A DNA stretch of 37,768 bases. Source: Candidatus Cryptobacteroides merdipullorum (GTDB taxonomy: Bacteria > Bacteroidota > Bacteroidia > Bacteroidales > UBA932). Location: NCBI GenBank assembly GCA_018715685.1, contig DVLC01000033.1, positions 1 to 37,768 on the forward strand, given 5' to 3'. The position numbers and the translations under genes are program-made. Below the pieces are notes generated by a model that was not told the DNA's origin, did not search any database, and saw nothing but the letters and a program-made list of their open reading frames with translations. Below are positions 8,543 to 16,100 of this stretch, in pieces (the first letter of the stretch is position 1; each line of letters begins with the position of its first letter).

Positions 8543-8809
8543 CTATTCGAGCAGTCCGGCCTCCTGCCATGTGGCGAGGAGCTTCCGGGCGTCTGCAGCG
8601 GCGGTCCGGCGCTCCACGTCGTATTTCTCCAGCAGCAGCCCGGTCAGGGTGTCCGCGTCGAAGTCCTTGCCGGACACCGCTTCCCAGAGCCAGGCGGCGG
8701 AGTCGTTGAGGCTTATGACCTTGTTGAAGTCGAAGTTGTCGATGCCCTCGGCGGAAACTATGTGCTCTCCGCACATCTCCCTGAGGACGAATCCTTTTCT
8801 GATTTTCAT
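8543..8809 (-). CDS. PqqD-family peptide-binding protein
   Basis: The chosen start is the ATG at 8807-8809, giving an 89-residue product beginning MKIRKGFVLREMCGEHIV. A longer frame reaches 8863, but the promoter -7 box (8833-8840) would lie inside it, so the shorter form is preferred. The order of FVLREMCGEHIVSAEG, FNKVISLNDSAAWLWEAV and a helical C-terminus (LLLEKYDVE ... ARKLLATWQEAGLLE) is that of PqqD-like domains. These bind the leader peptides of ribosomally made modified peptides and present them to enzymes. It is first in an operon with an ABC exporter and a nucleotidyltransferase. No precursor peptide is obvious beside it. Confidence 0.8.
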   Translation of the reverse strand: MKIRKGFVLREMCGEHIVSAEGIDNFDFNKVISLNDSAAWLWEAVSGKDFDADTLTGLLLEKYDVERRTAAADARKLLATWQEAGLLE

Positions 8810-8832
8810 GAATCGTCTGGTTCTTGTCCTGA

Positions 8833-8864
8833 CAAAGTTAGCACCCGCAGCAGTCATTTGCAAA
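8833..8864 (-). promoter_or_regulatory. Promoter of the PqqD-ABC-nucleotidyltransferase operon
   Basis: On the minus strand TTTG (8864-8861) and TAACTTTG (8840-8833) are separated by 20 nt, a good Bacteroidota -33/-7 match. The expected transcript begins shortly upstream of the ATG at 8809. The -33 box is part of the palindrome shared with the divergent promoter. Confidence 0.7.
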
Positions 8865-8871
8865 TATTTGC
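8860..8871. promoter_or_regulatory. Candidate operator: perfect 12-bp palindrome
   Basis: GCAAATATTTGC at 8860-8871 is perfectly self-complementary and covers the -33 boxes of both divergent promoters. Its half-sites overlap another palindrome, TTTGCAAA, at 8857-8864. HigA-type antitoxins normally bind palindromes in their own promoter, so HigA (9267-9575) is the natural candidate ligand. Binding is inference. Confidence 0.45.
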
Positions 8872-8897
8872 TTTTGTTTATTAATTAGTTAACTTTG
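8867..8897 (+). promoter_or_regulatory. Promoter of the HigB-HigA-like toxin-antitoxin pair
   Basis: TTTG (8867-8870), a 19-nt spacer and TAACTTTG (8890-8897) are an almost ideal Bacteroidota promoter. The toxin ATG is at 8915, so the 5' leader would be very short. Confidence 0.75.
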
Positions 8898-8914
8898 CAA
8901 AAAAGACTTAAGCT

Positions 8915-9274
8915 ATGGGAGGAAACTATCGGAGGCATGTTGTTGCCTATGCCGATTATTTTAAAGATTTCAAACGATCACTGGATAAGGCTTCGGTGGC
9001 AAGAATCTATCAGACTTTTCTGTATGTAATGACTTTTGACAAGATTCCTGCAAAGTTCTTCAGGTCAATTACGTCAGTGAAAGGTCTCTATGAGATTCGG
9101 GTCGAATATGAAAGCAATATATATAGAATTTTCTGTTGCATTGACGGAGATTTGATAGTTTTATTGAACGGGTTCCATAAGAAGTCTCAGAAAACTCCGT
9201 CCGAACAGATTGCGAGGGCGAAGAAAATAATGGATGAATATTATCTGGCGAAAATGGGAGAAAAACATGATTGA
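8915..9274 (+). CDS. RelE/HigB-family toxin (Gp49-like)
   Basis: The 119-residue product has the fold signature of the HigB/Gp49 branch of RelE toxins. It is a small basic protein with SVKGLYEIRVEYESNIYRIF, where the basic and aromatic residues of the mRNA-cleaving surface sit. Then come LIVLLNGFHKKSQKTP and a helical tail with IARAKKIMDEY. These toxins cut mRNA, usually on the ribosome, and are neutralised by the adjacent HTH antitoxin. The toxin comes first and overlaps the antitoxin by 8 nt (ATGATTGA at 9267-9274), the usual HigBA order. The region is more AT-rich than its neighbours, which fits acquisition as a mobile module. Confidence 0.85.
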   Translation: MGGNYRRHVVAYADYFKDFKRSLDKASVARIYQTFLYVMTFDKIPAKFFRSITSVKGLYEIRVEYESNIYRIFCCIDGDLIVLLNGFHKKSQKTPSEQIARAKKIMDEYYLAKMGEKHD

Positions 9275-9575
9275 CAAACAACTGAAAAATATGGGATTGT
9301 CTTCTCTTGAAGAGATGATTGCCGAGGATTTCGGCCCACAGGGTTCTGTAGAGCGTGAGGCCTTCGACAGGGATACTGAAACTTTCATTCTGGCCGAGCG
9401 TCTTAAGGAAGAACGCCTCAAGGCCGGTCTGACCCAGGAACAGCTTGCAGAAAAAATCGGGACGAAGAAGTCGTATATATCCAGGTTGGAGAATGGTAAG
9501 GCGGATGTGCAGCTTTCTACATTGTTCAGGATTTTCGAAGGGCTTGGACGGCGTATCCGGCTGACAATTCTTTGA
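9267..9575 (+). CDS. HigA-like antitoxin, XRE-family HTH
   Basis: The start is taken at the ATG at 9267, which overlaps the toxin stop by 8 nt. An upstream ATG at 9234 would lie deep inside the toxin gene. The 102-residue product begins MIDKQLKNMGLSSLEEMIAE. It has an XRE/Cro helix-turn-helix in the C-terminal half: ERLKAGLTQEQLAEKIGT, then KKSYISRLENGKADVQLSTL. Toxin-binding residues are expected in the N-terminal part and DNA binding in the HTH. It is likely to autoregulate from the promoter at 8867-8897. The stop at 9573-9575 is only 4 nt from the stop of the convergent peptidase gene, so no separate terminator fits between them. Confidence 0.85.
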   Translation: MIDKQLKNMGLSSLEEMIAEDFGPQGSVEREAFDRDTETFILAERLKEERLKAGLTQEQLAEKIGTKKSYISRLENGKADVQLSTLFRIFEGLGRRIRLTIL

Positions 9576-9579
9576 TGTT

Positions 9580-10104
9580 TCAGCGAGAGCGGTGAGTGCG
9601 GCGCCAGACGGCGAGAAGGATGCGGCGGACCGGCAGCAGGCGGCGCCAGATGCGGGCCTTGCGGAGTTCGGAGCGGCTGCAGCAGTTGACCACGGAGCCG
9701 TCAGGGCGAAGGATTGCGATTGCGCGGGCAATGACTTCGGAGGGGGTGCAGCTCTCGGTGCCGTGGAGATTGCCGTCGCCCATGAGAATCAGTCGTCCGC
9801 TGTCGAAGCCGATAAGCCGGTGCAGTACGAAGCGTCCCGGTGCGACTTCGCAGAGCAGGATGTCTCCCGGGGAGAACGCGGAGCTGCCGCCGGGGTCCGC
9901 GGTATTCGGTTCGGCGGCCTGTCCGGTGCCGTCCGCGTTTTCTCCGGAGCCGCATGCCGGAGCCAGCAGCACCTTGTCCACGCCGTCGCGGATGAAAGGC
10001 AGCATGCTGCTTCCGCGGGCGAGGATGGTCACATCCCGTCCTTCCGCCATCAGCCTGCGCACCTCGGAAAAGAGCTCGACATTCGGAATCGGAATCTGCT
10101 TCAT
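9580..10104 (-). CDS. S26/S24-type signal-peptidase-like serine protease
   Basis: The 174-residue protein carries the catalytic serine box LARGSSMLPFI (Ser33 before Met34) of signal peptidase I and LexA-like proteases. Downstream are the beta-strand GDILLCEV and RFVLHRLIGF with a histidine at 95, then LILMGDGN. The His after V-L fits the Ser-His type (SipW/Sec11-like) better than the Ser-Lys bacterial type. It has no obvious membrane anchor. An unusual acidic Gly/Ala insert occupies about residues 51-78. It is the last gene of the minus-strand run, 6 nt after the HprK-like gene. In PqqD-containing Bacteroidota loci such proteases may trim peptides, but no substrate is visible here. Confidence 0.75.
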   Translation of the reverse strand: MKQIPIPNVELFSEVRRLMAEGRDVTILARGSSMLPFIRDGVDKVLLAPACGSGENADGTGQAAEPNTADPGGSSAFSPGDILLCEVAPGRFVLHRLIGFDSGRLILMGDGNLHGTESCTPSEVIARAIAILRPDGSVVNCCSRSELRKARIWRRLLPVRRILLAVWRRTHRSR

Positions 10105-10110
10105 GACTCG

Positions 10111-11001
10111 TCAGATTTTGCCGGCAGGCGCTGTCTCCCTGCGGCAGAGCAAGGCCGCGTCGCGGTCGGGGAGGCAGTAGAGGTTGTAGAAACCGCAGAG
10201 GGAGAGCAGTTTTCCGACGCTGGCGTTCACGCCGTCGGCGACCTTCCTGTCCCATTTCATACAGGAGCAGGAGGTGATGAACGAGGCGTAGGCCTGTATG
10301 CCCGAGAGCCTTTCGATGCGGTTCTCCGGGGCCTGGAATATGTGCACCACGGCCTGCAAGGGGGCGCGGGCGTTCTTCCAGCACGGCGTCTTTCCGCTCC
10401 ATGGCGAGCCGTAGATTACGGCCTGTCCGTCGGCGATGCGTATCACAGGGTTGTCGTCGTTCAGCAGCTCCGTGTCGTCCATATTGTTGAGCCACAGCCG
10501 GCTGTGCGTGCTCTTGCCGCTTCCGCTGCGTCCGGTGAAGGCGTAGCCGCGGCCTTCGAGAACTATGGTGGAGGCGTGGATCAGCAGGGTGTCGAGAGTG
10601 GAGGTGCACAGCATGTACATCAGCATCGCCGAGTTGCCGAGAGCGAACGGGAGCATGGCGCCGGGAGCGCCGGCAGGCAGTTCGATGCGCCCGACGCGGA
10701 AGTCGGGGCTGACCCTGAGCATGAAGTCAGGCTTCTCGCGGGTGAGAGAAAAGCCGAAGGTCAGAGGATCCTTGCCGTCGTAGATCCACATATACGGCGC
10801 CTCGTCGTTGAAGCAGCCTATGAGTTCGCCGGAACCGCGCCCGCTCCGTCCGTTCTCGACGCCGAGCATGAAAAGAGGCTCCACGGAGTCGTCGGTCTCG
10901 AAGGGAAGGTAGGGCCTGAGAACCCGGTCCTCGTCGGCACCGTCCGGCAGGATCAGGCCGAAACGGTGTCCTGCGACATTGAAGATTCTTGCAGAGTTCA
11001 T
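10111..11001 (-). CDS. HprK-like (PEPCK-fold) kinase
   Basis: The 296-residue protein shows the P-loop GRSGSGKSTHS at about 157-167 in the context YAFTGRSGSGKST. It is followed by ELLNDDNPVIRI and IYGSPWSGKTPCW. This arrangement is typical of the HPr-kinase-like/PEPCK-fold kinases found in lasso-peptide and PqqD loci. It differs from true HprK, which is longer and has an N-terminal regulatory domain. The first 130 residues are a variable beta-rich region. Such kinases can phosphorylate a precursor peptide's C-terminal serine in lasso systems; whether that applies here is inference. The start overlaps the upstream gene by 4 nt and the stop is 6 nt before the S26-type protease gene. Confidence 0.8.
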   Translation of the reverse strand: MNSARIFNVAGHRFGLILPDGADEDRVLRPYLPFETDDSVEPLFMLGVENGRSGRGSGELIGCFNDEAPYMWIYDGKDPLTFGFSLTREKPDFMLRVSPDFRVGRIELPAGAPGAMLPFALGNSAMLMYMLCTSTLDTLLIHASTIVLEGRGYAFTGRSGSGKSTHSRLWLNNMDDTELLNDDNPVIRIADGQAVIYGSPWSGKTPCWKNARAPLQAVVHIFQAPENRIERLSGIQAYASFITSCSCMKWDRKVADGVNASVGKLLSLCGFYNLYCLPDRDAALLCRRETAPAGKI

Positions 11002-12269
11002 GATTTGCGGGTCTTGTATCTGTAGATCAGGAGAGCCGCCAGCACCACGGTCAGCATCGCGGAGCCGGTGACCCTGAAGCCGACCACGACGGAATCGTAG
11101 GGGATGGCCTCCTGCAGCAGGCAGCAGGTGTCGTAGATGGTCGAGGCCATGGTCAGGCAGGTCATGAAGAACAGCAGGCTGTTCATGCGGTTGTCCGCCT
11201 TCTTCTCGCTTTCGCTCTCCTCCTGGGCTATCATGTGGTAGAGCTCGTTCTTTTCCTTCTCTATTTTAAGCCCTCCGGCCGTGCATGCGCTGAACTCTTC
11301 GGGCAGGAAGTTGTAGGAGATGCGGTGGAAGGAGCAGCTGCGCTCGAAGTCCACCGATTCGCGCTCCAGCCCGCCGGCGTTCTCCCTTTCGTAGCGGAAG
11401 CGGCGCGTCAGGCGGTAGAGGTAGTTCCTGCGGAACAGCTGCCAGATGTAGATGAGGCCGAAATAGTCGTTCTTCCAGTTCGCGACCAGCCAGTCGGGGC
11501 AGTCGGAACAGAGTATCGTAAGGGTGTCGGACAGCGACAGGCATTTCCAGTTGTTGTAGATCGAGAGCGAGTTCTCGCTGAGGATTTTCCTGAAATAGTC
11601 TTCGGAGGGGGAGTCGAGCGACTTTGCGTCATAGGAGCCCACCGGGGCGACTGTCGCCAGTTCGAACAGCAGCTTGTCGGCTCCGCCGTCCTGCCAGCTC
11701 TCCCTGCCTGTGCGGGCTATCTGGAAGAGGTTGAACTTGTTGCCGTCTTCGACCAGGCGCACATGTTCGGCCGAGGCTCCGCCGGCTGCCGCCAGGGAGA
11801 GCGTCTTCCATACTTCCATCAGCGGTTCGACCGCCTCCCTGTGGAACTCTTCGAGTCCCGGGGCGCCGAGTCTCGAGAGGTTGCGCAGCAGCGCTGCGGC
11901 CGCGGTGATGTCGTTCCCGTCGTCGCTCCGCATCTCGATATGCACGGCGAACATGGCTATGCGGAACGGAAGCAGATATAGCTTGAGCTCGGGGATGCTG
12001 ACGTTCAGGTCGGATTCCGTGTGCGCCAGTTCCGCCGGAAGAGTCACGACGGCATCCCTGCGCATCGTGTACCTGCGCATCGACAGCTCCTCCCCGGCTT
12101 CAGGGCAGAGGCAGAACCTCACGAAGTCCGGAAGATAGTAGAGTTCGTAGTTTCGGATCTGTTCCGTGGTATAACGGTCCTGTTCCCAGCCCGAGGGCAG
12201 TCTGGCCGCGGATTCGTCCCTGCCGGACGCGAGCGAGAAGCCCCCGCAGAGATAAGCTATATATTCCAT
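10998..12269 (-). CDS. Uncharacterised protein with two C-terminal membrane helices
   Basis: I do not recognise the family. The 423-residue product is mostly soluble and helical. It ends in two membrane segments, about residues 360-385 (LLFFMTCLTMASTIYD) and 398-417 (AMLTVVLAALLIYRY), then a short basic tail. A charged coiled-coil-like stretch precedes the first helix (KIEKEKNELYHMIAQEESE). A large soluble domain followed by a helix and two C-terminal membrane spans is CorA-like in outline, but I see no GMN selectivity motif. The gene starts inside the end of the GDPD gene (13-nt overlap) and its stop overlaps the HprK-like start by 4 nt, so it belongs to the operon. It could be a membrane effector or anchor of the system. 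Confidence 0.7.
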   Translation of the reverse strand: MEYIAYLCGGFSLASGRDESAARLPSGWEQDRYTTEQIRNYELYYLPDFVRFCLCPEAGEELSMRRYTMRRDAVVTLPAELAHTESDLNVSIPELKLYLLPFRIAMFAVHIEMRSDDGNDITAAAALLRNLSRLGAPGLEEFHREAVEPLMEVWKTLSLAAAGGASAEHVRLVEDGNKFNLFQIARTGRESWQDGGADKLLFELATVAPVGSYDAKSLDSPSEDYFRKILSENSLSIYNNWKCLSLSDTLTILCSDCPDWLVANWKNDYFGLIYIWQLFRRNYLYRLTRRFRYERENAGGLERESVDFERSCSFHRISYNFLPEEFSACTAGGLKIEKEKNELYHMIAQEESESEKKADNRMNSLLFFMTCLTMASTIYDTCCLLQEAIPYDSVVVGFRVTGSAMLTVVLAALLIYRYKTRKS

Positions 12270-13108
12270 GTCCTCGGAGTCTTTATGAACAGTCTCGGGT
12301 CGTTGGTGATCACTCCGTCCACAAGTTCCACGAGCCCGGCGTCGTACTTGTCGAGGGTCCAGACCTTGACTTCCTTGCCATGGGCGTGCGCCTTCTCCAC
12401 GAAGGAGCGCGTGGCGGCGAGATAATATACATTGAAGGAGGCCACATAGTCGTATTTCCCGAAGTCGAAGCTCGAGAAGCCTCCGTCGAACTCGAAGCCC
12501 AGGCCGGTGGCGGCGAAGAAGAGCAGCTTCTCCAGGCGTATCTCGGGGGCGATTCCGTGCACGGTCTCGAGCACCTCGTCGTCGAACGACTGGATGGTCA
12601 CGTATCCGGCGGCTCCGTTCCTGCGTATGCAGTCCACGCAGGCCTGCTCGATTCCCGGCAGAGAGTGCCGCGAATGCTTGATCTCCAGCAGCAGGCCGGC
12701 CCTGCCTTCTATGAGGCGGAGTACCTCGTCAAGGGTCGGAAGGTGTCCGTCGGTCGGATTGCCGGCGTGATCCAGAAGCCTCAGTTTCCTGAGTTCGGAG
12801 TAGTTCATTTCGCTGATATAGCCGCTTCCGTCGGTCGTCCGGTCCACAGAGGGGTCGTGGCAGACCACGATCTCGCCGTCGGCGGAGAGGTGTACGTCGA
12901 CTTCTATCCATTTGGCGCCGACCGCGATCCCCTTTTCCATGCATTCGAGGGAGTTTTCCGGGCCGAGCGCTGCGCCGCCGCGATGGGCGACCACCGTAAG
13001 TTCCTTTTCCGTGTCCATAGATTCGTTGCCGGCTTCTCCTGCACGGCAGCTGATGCCGAGGAGCAGCGCGGAGACAAAAATAGCCGTTGTTTTGATAATA
13101 TGCATCAT
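12257..13108 (-). CDS. Glycerophosphodiester phosphodiesterase (GDPD) lipoprotein
   Basis: The 283-residue protein hydrolyses glycerophosphodiesters to glycerol-3-phosphate and an alcohol. Its N-terminus is a lipoprotein signal (IFVSALLLGISC, cysteine 21), so it should be membrane-anchored outside the cytoplasm. Catalytic residues of the TIM-barrel family are visible: HRG at 42-44, the metal ligands in WIEVDVHL (Glu69, Asp71), and HDP at 84-86. LLLEIKH and WTLD are also family features. The start overlaps the STAND gene stop by 4 nt; a second ATG follows immediately. The stop lies inside the next gene (13-nt overlap). An exported phospholipid-metabolite enzyme inside an intracellular signalling operon is unexpected. 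Confidence 0.9.
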   Translation of the reverse strand: MMHIIKTTAIFVSALLLGISCRAGEAGNESMDTEKELTVVAHRGGAALGPENSLECMEKGIAVGAKWIEVDVHLSADGEIVVCHDPSVDRTTDGSGYISEMNYSELRKLRLLDHAGNPTDGHLPTLDEVLRLIEGRAGLLLEIKHSRHSLPGIEQACVDCIRRNGAAGYVTIQSFDDEVLETVHGIAPEIRLEKLLFFAATGLGFEFDGGFSSFDFGKYDYVASFNVYYLAATRSFVEKAHAHGKEVKVWTLDKYDAGLVELVDGVITNDPRLFIKTPRTWNI

Positions 13109-16100
13109 ATTTTAACTCCGAATATAGTCCTGAAGCCCTCGCGTATGACCATGTCGTACCATTCGAAGCAGTCGGATGCCTGTGCGGACATGCCGACCAC
13201 CCTCGCGGCGAACTCCTTGAAGGGGTCGAGGTTGACGAGCGACCATATCACGAAATTGCCGAAGCTGTGGGTGAAGAGATCCGAGAGCGTCTCGCCGCCG
13301 GGACTGTAGTTGAGCACCTCGTCGCGGTATCTGGACACTCCAGGGAAGGCCACTCCGGCGAGCTCCCGCCTCAGGAAGGCGTCGACCTCCTCCGGAAAGT
13401 AGTTCTTCGCGGTCGAGAGCACGTTGCCGACGGCCTGGACGAGGGTCTGCGGGGCGTTTTCGTTGAGCCCGCCGTCCATTGCGTCGAACGCGGCGACCGA
13501 CTCCGCGTCGGGGAAGAGGTGCATCACATGCAGCAGCAGGTCCAGAGCCGTGAGCACGTAGCCGTTGTCGGAGACGAGCTCCGAGATGTTCGAGAGCAGA
13601 TGGTAGAGCAGGGGCTTGTCCTTCGTCCGCACGGCTTCCTCTATCAGTTCGTGGAAGACCGGAGCCGCCGCCGTGTCGCCGTCGTGGGGCACGTTGTCGC
13701 CGCTGTGGGTGCAGTAGACATCGCAGTACCAGTTCATCACGTTGCGCTTGTAGAGCCCGGTGGTGTTGGCCTTGTGGCTGTTGCGCCCGCGGAAGAAGCC
13801 CTTGCAGCGCCGGGTCCAGTCCGCGGCCTCGCGGGAATATATCTCCATGAGCTCCGGGTTGTAGGCGGCCGACTTCTTCTGCACCTGGTAGAGCACATAG
13901 AGCATCGACATCTGCGAGTAGTCGAACCATTCGCCGCCGCGGTAGCCGTCGGTGAAGAACTGCCGCACCACGGGAGCGATGTTCTCCCATCCGGCGATTC
14001 CGGCGACGGCGAGCAGGCGCTCCAGTATGAAGTAGGAGAAACTGTCGCCGCTCATATAGGCCTTGAGAATCTTCGGATGTTCGCGGCTGAAGCCGCTGAA
14101 ACCGTCCCCCGGGCCGCTCACGAACCACGATGCCAGTTCGGCCGCGTACTTCCTGCACCATCGGCCCTCTCCGCCGTCGTCCGCCGGCACCACCGAGTCG
14201 TCCCAGAAGGTCTGGTATTCGACCGCGTTGTTCACATAGGACGACTGGAAGGTGATCTGCCGCCTCAATATCATGCTGAAGAAGGGCATCACGAGCCGGA
14301 CGAGCCTGAATTTCCATGTCAGCCAGGACACGAGCCCGCGTATGTCGCGCATCATTTCCGCCGCCCTGTCCGAAGCGCCCGTCCGTCCGGAGAGCATGTC
14401 GTCGATAATCAGCATCACCGCGAGCCGGGCGCCCGTCTCTACGAAGGAGACCGCCCGGGCGCGCAGTTTCGCGTCGGAGACGGTGGCTGCGAGCCCTCTG
14501 GACTGCACTGTCGCGAACATTCTTCGCACTATCGCGGCGCTGATGTTCTCGCGCAGCGGGGTGAATTCGAGGGTGTGGCGCTTGTTGTGCAGATAGTAGA
14601 TATACATGCACGCGTCGTTGCCGATGTCGAGCAGAGGGTTGCCCACGAGTTTCCAGAGCAGCTCGTAGGGGTCCTGTCGGTAGAGCCCTCCGACGAACCA
14701 GTCGGACAGGAACATACCGTTGATCACGCTCACCGTGACGGTCTGCCCGAGATGCAGCACCGGCCCGAGTTCTTTCTTGAGGGATTTGTGGCGGGCTATC
14801 ACGAACTCGTCGGCCTTGTTTCCCTGTATCTTGCGCGTGAGTTCGTTGAACTGCCTCGTGAGTTCGTCGCGTCCTGGCAGGGGCTCGTCGAGCATGCGCC
14901 GCATCAGCGCGAAGAGGCGGTCCTCGTAGTTCTCGCGTATAAGCACGTTGAGCACTTCGCCTGTCAGAAGGGAGATTTCGTAGTCGTCGCCGTAGTCGCG
15001 CACGAGCGAGATCAGGGTGCCGTCGTCGCCGGTGTCGCACCAGTCCATGATCAATGCGTTGCGCAGGGCGCCCATGTAGACCACGGAGCCGCTCTCCTCC
15101 TCAAGGGCGCGTATGTAGGCCTCGGCAGGTATGGCGGAACCGTCGCGGCGGTTGCGGCGTATGAACTCCACGGCCATCAGGTATTCGAGGTAGCGTTCGT
15201 AGATGAACTGTATCTCGGCTCGTCCGTCCGGCGTCTCGATGTATCGCAGGATGGGACGTTCCGGCTTGTTGAGGAGCTCGGTGTAGGCGACGGTGAGTCC
15301 TCCCTGCTTGTAGATCAGCCGCGAAAGCTTGTGCAGCGCCGCGGACGGGTCGTCCCAGGCGCGCCGGAGTTCGGCCCTGTCGATGCGGTCGGAAGGCCGT
15401 CCCTGTTCGTATTCACCGAGTATGTAGCCGGCTATCGTGAGCATGATCTCGTGCTGCTGGCGGCCGGCGTAAGAGTGCGCTATCCTGTCGGTCATGTCGG
15501 CGAACAGGGCGATGGAGCTGTAGTCCTGAAGCTCCTGCGGCAGCGCGGTCCCCACATGGTTGGTGCAGGCGATCTTGAGTATCAGCGGATCCTTCAGCCT
15601 GACGAGCGAGACCTTCGAGAGTTCGTCGAAGCCGCCGCTCATCTGGTAGAGGTTCTGGTATATGTCCCAGGCCGTCCTGAGCTCCTCGTCGCTGAAGCCG
15701 TGCACTTCGGAGTCCTGCCCGCGGTCGCGTCCGAACATCAGCGTGGCATCGCGCTTCATCTGGAGCTGGAACAGCGTCTTCCAGGAGTAGCTGCGGCAGG
15801 TGAAAAGCAGTTTGAAGCGCGGGTATTCCGGGCGTATGAACAGTTCCCTGAACGCTTCGTAGAGCGCGGCCGGGCCGTTGAGCTCGTCGGCGGGCGCGTC
15901 CTTGTAGCGCAGGCACTCGTTGACTGCGTCGAAGAATATGTAGACCGTGCGCCCCTCCTCTCCGGCTCTCTTGTGCAGTTCGCGGACGATTTTGGCGGCG
16001 TCCTTTCTCGGAGAGCTGCGGAAGATGCGCCGCAACGCGTCAGGAAGGCTCTCTCCCGCGAAGTCGGAACTGCTGAAGATGAGCACGGCGTCGTCGCCTT

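Noticed and set aside
8810-8863. N-terminal extension of the PqqD protein
   Set aside because: The promoter -7 box lies inside this extension and the family begins at the MKIRKGFVL start.
5669-11001. A complete lasso-peptide cluster
   Set aside because: PqqD, HprK-like, nucleotidyltransferase and exporter are present, but the cyclase and B2 leader peptidase are missing and no precursor was found.
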